From Rhodothermaceae bacterium (GTDB lineage: Bacteria > Bacteroidota > Rhodothermia > Rhodothermales > Bin80), in NCBI GenBank assembly GCA_009838195.1, contig VXSC01000019.1, positions 1 to 64,000 of the forward strand: a stretch of DNA of 64,000 bases, given 5' to 3'. Below the pieces are notes generated by a model that saw nothing but the letters and a program-made list of their open reading frames with translations, did not search any database and was not told the DNA's origin. Position numbers and translations under genes: made by a program. This document shows positions 9,385-19,731 of this stretch, piece by piece. Numbering within the stretch: position 1 is the stretch's first letter; each line of letters starts with the position of its first letter.

Positions 9385-10815
9385 ATGTCTACTCTCAGTG
9401 CCAGATTAAATGAAAATTCAGCTCCCAGAGAGCTGGACGAGGTAATCGCCCAGGAAGTAGAGTTGCGGCTTGAGGAAAATGATTTTGCGGCTGCACTAGA
9501 TTTGTTGCAGCAACTGCACCCAGCCGATATCGCACGACTCGTTACGGAGCTAGGGCGCGATCATGCGGCATCTCTCACTCTTGCGCTCCCAACCATAACA
9601 GGTGCAAACGTGCTGGCGGAGTTGGATGAGGCGTTTTGTGCAGATCTACTCTCGGAGGTTTCGACTGAGCGCATTACCGCCCTTCTCAATGAATTGGAAT
9701 CCGACGATGCGGCGGATGTTCTTAGCAACTTGGATGAAACTGTACGTCAGAGGGTTCTCCGGGTTTTAGAGGATCGTGAGTCCGTCAAGGGGCTTCTCGA
9801 ATACGGAGAGGAGACAGCAGGTGGTATCATGGCCACCGAAGTTGTTTCAGTTCTAGCAAATTGGACCGTTGCAGAGGCTACGGAAGAAATCCGCCGGAAT
9901 GCGGAGAATACGCAGGACCTGTACGTAGTTTTCGTGATTGACGAGGCAAGAAAACTAAAAGGATTCGTGACGATTCGTCGTCTGTTATTATCCCCGTCGG
10001 ATGCGGTGATTGGTGATGTGATGCGAACAGATATTCGTTACGTGACAGCAGAGGTCGATCAGGAAGAAGTCGTTAGGATAATGGAAAGGTATGATCTGGT
10101 TTCCTTAGCGGTCGTAGACGATAATCAGCGCTTGATAGGGCACGTAACGATTGATGATGCGGTTGATGTCATTCGTGAGGAGGCTGAAGAAGATTATCTG
10201 CGGCTTAGTGGCATCACTGGCGATGAAGATCGAACAGATACCGTGTTCAGCATCACCCGTGGTCGCCTGCCTTGGCTACTGTTAGGTATGGTTGGGGCCG
10301 TATTTGCAGGGAGCGTCATTGGCGTATATGAAGAAAATATTCGGCGTGCTTCGGTGCTCGCGGCATTCATTCCTGTCGTGATGGCTATGGCGGGAAATGC
10401 TGGCATTCAAAGTTCAGCAATCATTGTTCAGGGATTGGCGTCGGGAGAAGTATGGTCGGTCAATATGCTCCGGCGCATGGGCAAAGAAGTCTATGTAGCC
10501 ATAGCCAATGGACTGGCCTTGGCCGCGGTTATGATCGTGGCAGTGTTAGTTGTATTTGGCTGGATGGCAAGTATGTGGCCATCTTTCGTTATTCAAGCTC
10601 CGGACCCCTGGCGTCTGGCTGCAACGGCAGGGTTATCGCTTTTTGTCGTGGTCATTCTTGCAGCGGTCATTGGGGCAACAATTCCGCTGATGCTGGACCG
10701 GATCGGAGTTGATCCAGCCCTGGCCACAGGCCCCTTTATTACCACAAGTAATGATATAATCGGGCTCTTGGTGTTCTTTATGTTGGCAGCAGTTCTTTAT
10801 CTGCCGTTCATATGA
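9385..10815 (+). CDS. mgtE: Magnesium transporter MgtE
   Basis: A 476-residue Mg2+ channel/transporter. The order is the classic one: cytoplasmic MgtE N domain of helical repeats (about residues 30-135, with LHPADIARLV), a pair of CBS domains (about 135-260), a connecting helix, then five membrane helices from about 290 (LPWLLLGMVGAVFAGSVIG onward). The conserved AGNAGIQSSAI segment of the pore is present. In this family the N and CBS domains sense cytoplasmic Mg2+ and close the pore. It overlaps nothing and starts 4 bases after rsmA. Confidence 0.96.
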   Translation: MSTLSARLNENSAPRELDEVIAQEVELRLEENDFAAALDLLQQLHPADIARLVTELGRDHAASLTLALPTITGANVLAELDEAFCADLLSEVSTERITALLNELESDDAADVLSNLDETVRQRVLRVLEDRESVKGLLEYGEETAGGIMATEVVSVLANWTVAEATEEIRRNAENTQDLYVVFVIDEARKLKGFVTIRRLLLSPSDAVIGDVMRTDIRYVTAEVDQEEVVRIMERYDLVSLAVVDDNQRLIGHVTIDDAVDVIREEAEEDYLRLSGITGDEDRTDTVFSITRGRLPWLLLGMVGAVFAGSVIGVYEENIRRASVLAAFIPVVMAMAGNAGIQSSAIIVQGLASGEVWSVNMLRRMGKEVYVAIANGLALAAVMIVAVLVVFGWMASMWPSFVIQAPDPWRLAATAGLSLFVVVILAAVIGATIPLMLDRIGVDPALATGPFITTSNDIIGLLVFFMLAAVLYLPFI

Positions 10816-10897
10816 CCCAGAGCCTTCTCACGCTTTGAGGAATCTGGCTCTCGGCCCGTTTCGAATCCGTGGTGCTAAGCTCACAAAGCAGGTGGAA

Positions 10898-11407
10898 TTA
10901 ACCGAAGATCAATTCCTGAACTCGCTGGTCTTTGGCACTCACCTCGTCAAGCATCGCTGCCTTATAGTCGAGAAAACGCTTTTGAAGTGTGGCATTCGAA
11001 GTGGCAAGGATCTGAACGGCCAGGAGAGCTGCATTTTTTGAGCCGTCAATCGCAAGGGCGGCCACGGGGATTCCACTTGGCATCTGGACGGTAGCCAGGA
11101 GGGCATCAAGTCCCTTGAGTGCACCCGAATTAATCGGAACACCAAGTACGGGCAGGGGCGTATTGGCAGCGAGAACTCCCGCAAGATGGGCCGCTACACC
11201 TGCACCGGCAATCAATACCTTGATTCCACGGGTATGTGCGGTCGTTGCATATTCGTGCGCACGATCAGGTGTGCGATGGGCACTCATTACACGTATTTCG
11301 AAGGGGATGTCGAATGATTCCAGAATATCTGTTGCTTTACGCATGACGGGAAGATCAGAATCACTTCCCATCAAGATCCCTACCAGAGGGGAGGTTATAG
11401 AGGACAT
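10898..11407 (-). CDS. purE: N5-carboxyaminoimidazole ribonucleotide mutase (PurE)
   Basis: PurE class I moves the carboxyl group of N5-CAIR to give CAIR in purine synthesis. The 169 residues begin with the nucleotide-binding GILMGSDSDLPVM and include MSAHRTPDRAHEYA with the catalytic His44. The family partner purK is not adjacent. Instead purE follows ftsK with a 9-base gap on the same strand, so the two may be co-transcribed. It converges with mgtE. Confidence 0.96.
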   Translation of the reverse strand: MSSITSPLVGILMGSDSDLPVMRKATDILESFDIPFEIRVMSAHRTPDRAHEYATTAHTRGIKVLIAGAGVAAHLAGVLAANTPLPVLGVPINSGALKGLDALLATVQMPSGIPVAALAIDGSKNAALLAVQILATSNATLQKRFLDYKAAMLDEVSAKDQRVQELIFG

Positions 11408-11416
11408 GACAATGGT

Positions 11417-13825
11417 TTAAGAAAGTAGATTAGTTCGGAAAATTTTTTCAAGCGTGACTTCGTCGGGCACAAGTACCTCGCGGGCTTTGCCCCCGGCAAA
11501 GGATCCAACGATTCCAGCCTGTTCAAGTTGATCAATAATACGGGCAGCCCGCGTATAGCCAATAGACAGTTTACGTTGAATCAGCGACACGGAGCCTTGT
11601 TGGTTACGCACAATGATTCTTGCTGCTTCTTCAAAGAGCTCATCCGTGGCCCCATTTCCAGATGATTGATCTGAGGAGGACAAAAGAGGTTCGTCCTCAA
11701 CTTTCGGCAGTTGATAGGGGCCTGGCCCTGGCTGTTGCTGGATGTAGTGCATGAGGCGGTCAATTTCTTTGACCGAAACAAAGGGGCCTTGCAATCGCAG
11801 AACTTTACTGCCTTTCATATACAACATGTCCCCGTTGCCAACCAGCTGTTCTGCCCCGTTTTGATCAAGGATGGTACGTGCGTCAACCTTGGAGGCGACC
11901 TGGAATGCAAGCCTTGCGGGAAAGTTTGCCTTTATGAGACCGGTAATCACATCAACAGAAGGGCGCTGCGTTGCAAGGATCAGGTGGATCCCCACGGCGC
12001 GGGCCATCTGTGCCAACCTTGCAATGGGAGCCTCAACATCCTTACCCGCTGTCATCATAAGGTCAGCCAACTCATCAATAATGATGATAATGTAGGGGAG
12101 GTGTTTATGTCCATCGTTCACATCAAGCTCCCCTTCGGCGAGACGGATATTGTAATCCTTGACTCCACGGACCCTAGCTTCTTTCAGGAGGTCATAGCGG
12201 ATACTCATTTCACGCTCACAGGCTCGAAGGATATCGAGGGCATCTGAAATTTCAGTAATGATCGCTTCGGTTCCATCCTCTGGAATAGCAAGGAAATGTC
12301 GCTCAAGCCCTTTGTACTGCTGAAGTTCAATCTTTTTTGGATCCACCATGACAAATTTCAAGTCGGATGGATCGCATGCATATAAAAGGCCAGTAATCAG
12401 GGTATTCAGGCCAACAGATTTTCCAGACCCAGTAGCTCCCGCAATCAGAAGGTGCGGCATTGTTGCCAGGTCCTCTATAAAAATCTCACCTTCAATGGTC
12501 TTACCTAGAACGACAGGCAACTCCATCTCTGACTCTTGGAAACGAGTTGTATTCAGCACGGACTGGACCCGTACGAGTTCCCGGCGGCTATTGGGAATTT
12601 CGACGCCCACCGCAGATTTCCCCGGGATAGGGATAATCATCCGAATCCCCTGCGCAGCCATGACCATTGCTAGGTCGTCTTCTAGTGACTTAATTCGGCT
12701 CACCTTCACACCCGGTGCGGGGGTGAGTTCATAAAGCGTGACCGTAGGTCCCACTTTAGCATTTACGGCAATAATTTCAATCTTGTAGCGGGCGAGCTTT
12801 TCAACGAGCTTCGTCTTATTCTCCTCTAGTTCATCGTAATCAATCTCTTGCTCAGTTTGCAAAGGTGCATCCAGAAGACCGAAATGGGGGAATTTATACT
12901 TGTGTCCCCCCTCTATTTTCGTGCGTCGAGGCCGAGAACTGTGTCCTGCCCGCTCTGTGATCTGTCCGGTAACACTCAACTCCAGTTCGGCATTCTCTTC
13001 TGTGGATAGTTGTTGCGGTGTGGCATTAGGGTCTTCGACAGGCTCCGAGTCGCTCTCCTGATTATCTGGGGAGGATTCAGTTGAAGATTGGATTTTCTTA
13101 TCTAGACTCTCCAAGGTGGATCGCAGGCGGGCTTTTTCTGATTCCCCGGTCTTCGGTGTTGTCTTATCTTTTTGCCTGTGCTCACGAATAGCTTTTGGAA
13201 TAGCTTTCCAAAGTCGTTCCGCACGATCCAGCCAGTGCTGAATATCCTGATCAATCACCAGCAGCACTCCAATGATTAGGAAGGCACCGAGAATGATCCA
13301 CGATCCCAGCCAGCCCAGAACACTGTTCAACCAGCTGGCTGCTAAATGGCCATATTGACCTGCCCATATTTCCAAACCAAGGTCCGGATCTGATAGATGG
13401 ATACGCCCAAGAAGGGTGCCCAGAAGACCGACCATCCAAATCAAATGTATGGTCGGAAGCACGAGACTTCCCAAGGGACGTTTCCTCAAGATCAGATAGC
13501 CGTAGAAGAATACGAGAAGAATCAGCAGCAGGGAAACATATCCAAAGAACGAAGGAACGATCACATATGCGAGCCACGCACCGATCGGACCGACAGCGTT
13601 ATTGAGGGGTATCGTTTCGACAGGAAAAAGTAACTCGAGGAAGGATTTGCCTTGAATCAGGGCATTGTCTGATGCCGAATAGGTGACCCCGCTGGCTCCG
13701 AGGAGGATTCCTACGAGTAAAATGAGTATACCTAGAACCTCTTTTTTGCGTCCAATGCGAGGACCGGCTTTGGGTTTAGGTGGAGTTACATCACTCCGTC
13801 TCCGGTTAGTCTTGGGAGTAGCCAT
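11417..13825 (-). CDS. ftsK: DNA translocase FtsK/SpoIIIE
   Basis: An 802-residue hexameric motor that pumps chromosomal DNA at the division septum and activates XerCD recombination at dif. The N-terminus has about four membrane helices (residues 28-200), followed by a charged, variable linker (about 205-300). The motor domain shows LLIAGATGSGKSVGLNT (Walker A) and IIIIIDELADLMM (Walker B). A C-terminal gamma winged-helix domain (RRKLSIGY-like QRKLSIGYTRAARI), which reads KOPS sites, ends the protein. The linker is short, closer to SpoIIIE than to E. coli FtsK. purE follows after 9 bases. Confidence 0.95.
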   Translation of the reverse strand: MATPKTNRRRSDVTPPKPKAGPRIGRKKEVLGILILLVGILLGASGVTYSASDNALIQGKSFLELLFPVETIPLNNAVGPIGAWLAYVIVPSFFGYVSLLLILLVFFYGYLILRKRPLGSLVLPTIHLIWMVGLLGTLLGRIHLSDPDLGLEIWAGQYGHLAASWLNSVLGWLGSWIILGAFLIIGVLLVIDQDIQHWLDRAERLWKAIPKAIREHRQKDKTTPKTGESEKARLRSTLESLDKKIQSSTESSPDNQESDSEPVEDPNATPQQLSTEENAELELSVTGQITERAGHSSRPRRTKIEGGHKYKFPHFGLLDAPLQTEQEIDYDELEENKTKLVEKLARYKIEIIAVNAKVGPTVTLYELTPAPGVKVSRIKSLEDDLAMVMAAQGIRMIIPIPGKSAVGVEIPNSRRELVRVQSVLNTTRFQESEMELPVVLGKTIEGEIFIEDLATMPHLLIAGATGSGKSVGLNTLITGLLYACDPSDLKFVMVDPKKIELQQYKGLERHFLAIPEDGTEAIITEISDALDILRACEREMSIRYDLLKEARVRGVKDYNIRLAEGELDVNDGHKHLPYIIIIIDELADLMMTAGKDVEAPIARLAQMARAVGIHLILATQRPSVDVITGLIKANFPARLAFQVASKVDARTILDQNGAEQLVGNGDMLYMKGSKVLRLQGPFVSVKEIDRLMHYIQQQPGPGPYQLPKVEDEPLLSSSDQSSGNGATDELFEEAARIIVRNQQGSVSLIQRKLSIGYTRAARIIDQLEQAGIVGSFAGGKAREVLVPDEVTLEKIFRTNLLS

Positions 13826-14166
13826 TAAAGAGCAGCAGGGTGATTCATTGGCTTAGGCGATTGCGCTAAAATAGCGATTTCTTGCTGGAAGATGATCATT
13901 GCAGGCGAAATATACTTGGGGTAGATTTTAGACTCTCTCGGTTAGAGTAACAGGTTCTAAGATGATTTGAGTGGGATCTGAAAAATCGTAAGATCAGGGG
14001 AAGAATCTTCTCGTCTCTGGGATAAGGTTGTAATCTCCGGGCTTGCATGGGCAAAATCATCGCAAAATCAGATAGTCGGCGCAGTATTCCTAAAGTTATA
14101 AGGCTTTTTGGCTTGAACGGTTTCTACGGAAGCTGCTCTGGAGAATTCGATAGATCTCTGTTTCTG
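13826..14166. other. Intergenic region with no recognised gene
   Basis: About 340 bases between the ftsK start and the putative vapC stub. Every frame is short or interrupted. A small inverted repeat CGCTA-AAA-TAGCG at 13864-13876 lies about 40 bases upstream of ftsK and could be an operator, but there is no second copy to support that. The part near 14100-14166 may be further decayed toxin sequence. Confidence 0.4.
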
Positions 14167-14235
14167 TTACCTGAGAAACCGACGATAGATCACCACCATA
14201 TTGCGAAGATCCACGAGTGTATCAGGACCTATCAT
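14167..14235 (-). pseudogene. Candidate remnant of a VapC (PIN-domain) toxin
   Basis: An ATG at 14235 lies inside the last codons of the AbrB-type gene, a coupling usual for VapBC pairs. The frame begins MIGPDTLVDLRNMV, close to the common VapC opening MIGLDTNVLVR that carries the first PIN-domain aspartate, but stops after 22 codons at TAA (14167-14169). A different frame just beyond reads EIYRILQSSF, which resembles the next helix of such toxins. I infer a toxin disabled by frameshift and deletion. It is short, so chance similarity is possible. Confidence 0.45.
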
Positions 14236-14473
14236 TGCCTGCCGCGCCCTTAGCAATCGCTTGATCCATTTCCTCAAGCGAAACAGATTTTTGAGCTGCC
14301 CGCCGCAATACACCATTCAGGTTCTTAACCGAATGTATCCTAGGGAGTATCGCATAATTCCCGTTTTCCATCCTAATGAAATTGACGCGGTCACCGGGTC
14401 TGAGCCCCAAGGCGATCAATATTTCTGTCGGCAGGATAACCTGGCCATCTGATGAGACAGTCGTAGTGATCAT
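14222..14473 (-). CDS. AbrB/MazE-type DNA-binding antitoxin
   Basis: A SpoVT/AbrB swapped-hairpin domain protein of 83 residues. The sequence from ITTTVSSDGQVILPTEILIALGLRPGDRVNF is a textbook looped-hinge domain, followed by a C-terminal tail (KNLNGVLRRAAQ and a short acidic helix) of the kind that wraps the toxin. The ATG at 14473 is preferred over an upstream start because the domain begins there at once. Such proteins repress their own toxin-antitoxin operon. The expected toxin appears only as a stub overlapping its 3' end, so this looks like an orphan antitoxin. Confidence 0.8.
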   Translation of the reverse strand: MITTTVSSDGQVILPTEILIALGLRPGDRVNFIRMENGNYAILPRIHSVKNLNGVLRRAAQKSVSLEEMDQAIAKGAAGNDRS

Positions 14474-14923
14474 GGCCCTACTAACTTGTGATAATGACAA
14501 TAGAGGTCTAGGAGACTGAATCTGAAATATTCTCTGGTATAGTGTGTCATTAACTTACGTATAGTAGGTTTTGATGGATTTCAGAATCTGGTCCATGGGT
14601 TTAGTCCGTTTAAACGGCTTCTTTGTCATGTTTTTATAGCATGACAGTATCCTCCGAGAATCCAGTGTGATTGGAATACGATCCAGCTCAGGACTTGTGC
14701 CGGAGGCCACACGGTCTTTGGATTGATGAGTGGGTGAGACCAGCTTGCGGGTTGAGTGGGTAAGAGAATTTCTGGGATTGCTAATGGACGCCATCGAAAA
14801 GGTCTATGCAACAGGAATCAGGATCAGCCCATAGGTATCCAAACTGATCGGACATCTATTCGGTTGGTGTCTCGAATTTCCTCGGAAAGTCCACGGCATG
14901 GGGTATCCATGGATAGACACTAG
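14474..14923. other. Intergenic region, nothing recognised
   Basis: About 450 bases between the antitoxin gene and the end of gcvT. Both strands hold only short frames with no family resemblance. A 12-base palindrome TATCCATGGATA (about 14905-14916) lies just past the gcvT stop. No tRNA or riboswitch fold was recognised. Together with the decayed toxin next door this looks like worn-down accessory DNA. Confidence 0.4.
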
Positions 14924-16033
14924 TTACGCCGATTTACGGTAAAAAGGGAATGGATGTACGGATGCAGATAATGTTCGAGATCGAACACGAACCCCTAACT
15001 CATGGCCCGGTGTCGTGAATCCGGGGGTATTTTGTACATACGCGAACGCAATGCCACAGCCAAGAGTAGGGGATTGAGATCCACTGGTTACTACCCCAAT
15101 CGGTTCACCGGATGAAGCGACAACTTGGTAGCCTGGTCGAGGGATCCCCCGTTCGTTCATGATGAGTCCAATCAGCTTGCGCTTGGGGCCGTTGGCCTTG
15201 ATCTCCTTCAGCGCCTCCTGCCCGATAAACTTCTCTTTATTCAATTTGGTAACCCAGCCCAGTCGCGCCTCGTAAGGATTCGTCGTTTCAGACAGATCAT
15301 TTCCGTAGAGACAAAATCCCGCCTCCATTCGGAGTGTATCCCGGGCTCCAAGCCCTGCCGGACGGAGGTCGTGATCCTTGCCTGCTTCCATGATTGCATC
15401 CCAAAGGGCACAGGCATTTTCGGATTCCACATAAAATTCAAGGCCGATATCTCCGGTATAACCTGTTCGGGAGATAATCACTTTGTTGAACCCCATGAAA
15501 TCTCCTGGAGAAGGCTTTAGGAAACGATAGCTTTGCAACTGCTGAATCTCATCTCCAACAAGTTTGGTCGCTATGTCCAAGGAGCTGGGCCCCTGTAGTG
15601 CTAACAGGGCCATTTGCTCGGACACATCGTACAGATCTGCTTTCATAGGATTATTTGCCTGCATCCATTCAAAATCCTTCGCTGTGTTGGCGGCATTGAC
15701 CACGAGCATAAATGCCTCCGTATTCACTCTGTATACGAGAAGATCATCAAGGATACCACCGGTTTCGTTGCACATCAAAGTATAGACGGCCTGCCCGATA
15801 TCAATCCGGGAAATATCATTAGTGATCAATTGCTGCACGAACTCCTTCGCATTCGGCCCCATCGCAAAGATTTCGCCCATATGGCTCACATCGAAAAGCC
15901 CGGCAGATTCTCGAACCGCCATATGCTCTTGCAGAATACTGGTGTATTGCAGCGGCATACGGTAACCTGCAAAGTCAACCATACGTGCCCCCAGGGCAAC
16001 ATGGGTTTCGTCGAGTGGGGTGGTCAGAATCAT
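14924..16033 (-). CDS. gcvT: Aminomethyltransferase (glycine cleavage T protein)
   Basis: T protein of the glycine cleavage system: it takes the aminomethyl group from lipoyl-H protein, releases ammonia and makes methylene-THF. The 369 residues show LFDVSHMGEI near the N-terminus, the folate-binding central part and the GLGARDTLRMEAGFCLYGND signature typical of true GcvT, plus the C-terminal barrel with GVVTSGSQSPTLG. ATG at 16033 is preferred to the upstream TTG at 16042. It ends the operon HesB/IscA-clpC-tyrA-gcvT, 9 bases after tyrA. gcvH and gcvP are not in the window. Confidence 0.95.
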   Translation of the reverse strand: MILTTPLDETHVALGARMVDFAGYRMPLQYTSILQEHMAVRESAGLFDVSHMGEIFAMGPNAKEFVQQLITNDISRIDIGQAVYTLMCNETGGILDDLLVYRVNTEAFMLVVNAANTAKDFEWMQANNPMKADLYDVSEQMALLALQGPSSLDIATKLVGDEIQQLQSYRFLKPSPGDFMGFNKVIISRTGYTGDIGLEFYVESENACALWDAIMEAGKDHDLRPAGLGARDTLRMEAGFCLYGNDLSETTNPYEARLGWVTKLNKEKFIGQEALKEIKANGPKRKLIGLIMNERGIPRPGYQVVASSGEPIGVVTSGSQSPTLGCGIAFAYVQNTPGFTTPGHELGVRVRSRTLSASVHPFPFYRKSA

Positions 16034-16042
16034 GGATATCAA

Positions 16043-17143
16043 TTATTGAAGTCTGTGAGCTCTACATCCTTGTGCCTTTAACGCAACCACGGCCGCATCG
16101 GCTGCGTGTTCATCTTCCAGGCTGATTCTGAATGCTCCCCCGGATCCTTCGCGAATTTTGAGTAATTCAATGTCCTTGATGCTGATTCCCTGGCTAAATA
16201 GTGTTCCTGTGATGTGTGCCAAGACCCCTGGCTGATCTTTTGCATACACGAAAACATCACTCAGGGGGCGCAAAAACCCTTTAGAATCCCGTGGTATTTC
16301 TTCCCGTACTGCACGTGCTTTCTCAAAGATCGGCTCCAATTCCTGGACATTTCCTCCCTCACGGAGTTGTTCCTGAATATAGGTCAACGTATCGATCATC
16401 GAATTCAGGGCTAGGTCTACATCTGATCGATTTGCGTCAAGCACCGCGGACCACATTCTGAACGAAGAAGAAGCAATCCGTGTCATATCCCTGAATCCAC
16501 CAGCGGCTAACTGGAGTGTGATCGAATTCGTTTGGTTTTGATCTGCTGCAATATTTACCAAGGCAGTGGCAAGCAGTTGTGGCAGGTGGCTGACACAGGC
16601 TACAATACGATCATGCTGGCGTGCATCCAGCGTTAATACCCGAGCTCCAGTACCTTCGACCAAGCCGGTAAGGGCGGGGAAGTATTTTGAATCCTCCAGT
16701 CCATTGGGGCAAAGGATGTAAAGGGCATTTTCAAAGAGGAACGCATCTGCTCCATCCAACCCGCTTCGTTCAGACCCGGTCATCGGATGTCCCCCAATAA
16801 AGCAGATATTATCGGGCAGAAGGGTGCTTGCCTGGTTAATGACTGGTTGCTTTACAGAGCCTACATCCGTCACAAACGTGTTGGGTTTCAGATGTGGGGC
16901 GATTGACCTCATCACCGGTGCCATCGCATCCAGTGGTACAGCCAGAAATACGGCATCCGCCCCACACACGGCATCGCTCAGCGATGTAGGTGCACGGCTG
17001 ATCACTCCTCGTTGAACTGCCTGTTTGAGGACATCAGGCCTGTCATAGCCAGTGACGTGCAACCCGGGTAATCGCTCCTTCCAAGCCAGAGCAAGCGATC
17101 CGCCAACCACGCCGATGCCAATGATGGCAACGCGTTCAACCAT
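16043..17143 (-). CDS. tyrA: Prephenate dehydrogenase with C-terminal ACT domain
   Basis: TyrA oxidatively decarboxylates prephenate to 4-hydroxyphenylpyruvate for tyrosine synthesis. The 366 residues start with a Rossmann fold (IGIGVVGGSLA, residues 8-18), contain VTDVGSVKQPV and the FIGGHPMTGSERSG substrate loop, a helical dimerisation domain with CVSHLPQLLA, and end in an ACT domain (about 290-360) that probably binds tyrosine for feedback. There is no fused chorismate mutase. It lies between clpC (15 bases) and gcvT (9 bases). Confidence 0.95.
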   Translation of the reverse strand: MVERVAIIGIGVVGGSLALAWKERLPGLHVTGYDRPDVLKQAVQRGVISRAPTSLSDAVCGADAVFLAVPLDAMAPVMRSIAPHLKPNTFVTDVGSVKQPVINQASTLLPDNICFIGGHPMTGSERSGLDGADAFLFENALYILCPNGLEDSKYFPALTGLVEGTGARVLTLDARQHDRIVACVSHLPQLLATALVNIAADQNQTNSITLQLAAGGFRDMTRIASSSFRMWSAVLDANRSDVDLALNSMIDTLTYIQEQLREGGNVQELEPIFEKARAVREEIPRDSKGFLRPLSDVFVYAKDQPGVLAHITGTLFSQGISIKDIELLKIREGSGGAFRISLEDEHAADAAVVALKAQGCRAHRLQ

Positions 17144-17158
17144 TCAATATCCAGGACC

Positions 17159-19720
17159 CTATTTGGCTGCTCCTTCTATTTGAGTCTCTTCTGTTTCAGA
17201 GGCAGCGGCCTTTTTCTTTTTCGAAACTTTCTTTTTTGAAATTTCTAGGGAAAGTTTCTCCGCGTCAGAAGAATGACTCACGACAATCCGATCCCCTTCC
17301 CCTAGTCCTTTACTCAGGATGGCTTCTGCCAGCGGATCCTCCAAGTATTGCTGTAATGCGCGCTTAAGTGGTCGAGCACCGAACTTGGCATCATAGCCCC
17401 AATCCACCAGGAAGTTCTTGGCCGATTCCTCCACATCAACGGTGATACCAAGCCCCTTTGCCCGATCGAGAAGTTCTTCCGACAGCAGGTCAATGATCTG
17501 ATGAATATGGGACTTCTCCAGGGAATGGAAGACAATTACGTCGTCAACCCTGTTTAAAAACTCTGGGTTAAACACATTTTTCAGCTCGGCCTCCACCTTC
17601 GTTTTCATTGCCTTGTAGTCAAAGACCTCGTTACTCTGAGAGAATCCCAATCCAGAACTGGCATTCCGGATCCCTCGTGCACCGATGTTGCTGGTCATAA
17701 TGATTACGGTATTCCGGAAGTCGATCCGGCGACCACTCCCATCCGTCAGAATCCCATCATCAAGTACCTGTAAAAGAATGTTGAACACGTCAGGGTGTGC
17801 TTTTTCAATCTCGTCCAGAAGAACGACGGAGAACGGTTTACGACGGACTTTTTCGGTCAGTTGTCCCCCTTCGTCGTAACCAACGTATCCGGGAGGAGCA
17901 CCGACTAAGCGGCTCACGGAAAATTTCTCCATGTACTCGCTCATATCAACACGGACCAGCGAATCAATACTGTCGAACAGGTACTCGGTGAGTACTTTTG
18001 CCAATTCTGTTTTTCCAACGCCGGTAGGCCCAAGGAAGATAAAGGACCCAATGGGCCGGCTGGGGTCTTTCAGTCCAGCACGTGTACGGCGGATGGCTCT
18101 CGAGAGCTTTCCAATCGGTTCATCCTGTCCAATCACTCGCGCCCGAAGCGCATCCTCCATCCCGAGCAATTTTTTCTGTTCCGGCTCGGTCATTCGTTCG
18201 AGCGGGATACCGGTCATCATGGACACGGTCGTCGTGATATCCTCAGCAGTAACGGCATGGCGCTTATCTTCCGATTGACTTTTCCACTCTTGCTTCGCTT
18301 CATCAAGCTGTTCTCGGAGCTTTTCCTCAATGTCTCTTAACCGTGCGGCTTCCTCGAACTTTTGTCGCTTTACGACTGCATTTTTATTGTTCCGTGTCTC
18401 CTCAATCTGCGTCTCAAGCTGAAGTATATTTTCGGGCACATGAATATTCCCCAAATGGACGCGTGCACCGGCTTCATCGATAATATCAATTGCTTTATCG
18501 GGAAGATGGCGATCCGTAATGTAGCGTTCTGAGAGGGTTACAGCCAGCTCTACGGCATCTTCATCATAGACAACGCCATGATGGTCTTCATAGCGGTCTT
18601 TGGTTTGGAGTAGAATTTCGAGGGTTTCCTCGGGTGTCGTGGGATCCACAACAATTTTTTGGAACCGCCGATCCAGAGCCCCATCCTTCTCGATATGCTG
18701 TCGGTACTCATCCAATGTCGTTGCCCCGATGCATTGCAGTTCTCCACGGGCCAAGGCTGGCTTGAACATATTGGATGCATCAAGGGAGCCGGATGCACTT
18801 CCAGCCCCTACAATCGTGTGGATCTCATCAATAAAGAGGACCACTTCCGGGGATTTTTCCAGTTCGTTCATCACCGCCTTGAGGCGTTCTTCAAACTGGC
18901 CACGATACTTGGTTCCTGCGACCAATGCGGCAATATCGAGGGTTACGATACGTTTTTCGTGGAGTACACGAGAAACCTTACGCTGGATAATCCGCATGGC
19001 CAGTCCTTCGGCGATAGCTGTTTTTCCGACACCTGGTTCGCCAATTAAGACCGGATTATTTTTTTTGCGGCGGCTGAGTACTTGCGCCACACGTTCAATC
19101 TCTCTGTGGCGACCGATCACAGGATCCAGTTGCCCCTTGTCTGCTAAGCGGGTCAGGTCACGACCAAAATTGTCCAGTACAGGAGTTTTTGTTTTTTCCT
19201 GTTGCTGGCCTTGTCGACTACGGCCGCCCGCGAGCCGGCCCTTGCGGGGATTATTTTTGCTTGCGGGAGTTGGTCTCCCAGTGAGGATGGTGTCCAACTC
19301 GGCCCGCATAGACTCGTAGGTGACCGAGAATGAATCACGCAGAATCTGGGCGGCAATATTGTCATCATCACGAAGCAGGCTCAATAGTAGGTGCTCCGTA
19401 CCAATCACATCCGATTTATAAAGCTTTGCTTCCAGGTAGGTGATGCGTAGAACCTTTTCTGCCTGCTTCGTCAACGGAAGGTTCCCAATGGTGAGTGTAC
19501 CCCCACCGGCACGTACGGTGGTCTCAATCACTTTTTTGAGTTTCTGCAGGTTGCAGCCGAGATTGCGAAGAACACGGACGGCTACCCCTTCTCCTTCACG
19601 CACAATGCCAAGTAACAGATGCTCGGTTCCTATGTAGTCATGACCAAGCCGGATCGCCTCATCACGGCTGTATGAGATCACATCGCGGACGCGGTTGGAA
19701 AAGTTACTATGGCTATCCAT
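17159..19720 (-). CDS. clpC: ATP-dependent Clp protease ATP-binding subunit ClpC
   Basis: An Hsp100 unfoldase of 853 residues that feeds substrates to ClpP or acts with adaptors. Two Clp N repeats (about residues 5-145, with [17 protein letters not shown]) are followed by a linker, AAA domain 1 (Walker A GEPGVGKT near 227), a middle domain with a UVR-like [20 protein letters not shown] motif that marks ClpC rather than ClpB, and AAA domain 2 (Walker A GPTGVGKT near 570). A lysine-rich tail ends the protein. ATG at 19720 is chosen because the N repeat starts there; the upstream TTG/ATG frame only adds unrelated residues. It follows the HesB/IscA gene by 11 bases. Confidence 0.95.
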   Translation of the reverse strand: MDSHSNFSNRVRDVISYSRDEAIRLGHDYIGTEHLLLGIVREGEGVAVRVLRNLGCNLQKLKKVIETTVRAGGGTLTIGNLPLTKQAEKVLRITYLEAKLYKSDVIGTEHLLLSLLRDDDNIAAQILRDSFSVTYESMRAELDTILTGRPTPASKNNPRKGRLAGGRSRQGQQQEKTKTPVLDNFGRDLTRLADKGQLDPVIGRHREIERVAQVLSRRKKNNPVLIGEPGVGKTAIAEGLAMRIIQRKVSRVLHEKRIVTLDIAALVAGTKYRGQFEERLKAVMNELEKSPEVVLFIDEIHTIVGAGSASGSLDASNMFKPALARGELQCIGATTLDEYRQHIEKDGALDRRFQKIVVDPTTPEETLEILLQTKDRYEDHHGVVYDEDAVELAVTLSERYITDRHLPDKAIDIIDEAGARVHLGNIHVPENILQLETQIEETRNNKNAVVKRQKFEEAARLRDIEEKLREQLDEAKQEWKSQSEDKRHAVTAEDITTTVSMMTGIPLERMTEPEQKKLLGMEDALRARVIGQDEPIGKLSRAIRRTRAGLKDPSRPIGSFIFLGPTGVGKTELAKVLTEYLFDSIDSLVRVDMSEYMEKFSVSRLVGAPPGYVGYDEGGQLTEKVRRKPFSVVLLDEIEKAHPDVFNILLQVLDDGILTDGSGRRIDFRNTVIIMTSNIGARGIRNASSGLGFSQSNEVFDYKAMKTKVEAELKNVFNPEFLNRVDDVIVFHSLEKSHIHQIIDLLSEELLDRAKGLGITVDVEESAKNFLVDWGYDAKFGARPLKRALQQYLEDPLAEAILSKGLGEGDRIVVSHSSDAEKLSLEISKKKVSKKKKAAASETEETQIEGAAK

Positions 19721-19731
19721 AGGTGGCGGCT

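Noticed and set aside
10819..10851. AGAGCC/GGCTCT repeat between mgtE and purE
   Set aside because: Short stem, long loop and no T-run; not enough to annotate.
14555..14794. Minus-strand frame of 79 codons upstream of the AbrB-type gene
   Set aside because: Low-complexity, no known domain, and it lies in a region that looks decayed.
18600..19319. Long open frame on the plus strand opposite clpC (239 codons)
   Set aside because: It is the mirror of the clpC coding strand, rich in Ser/Arg and without any domain; clpC is certain here.
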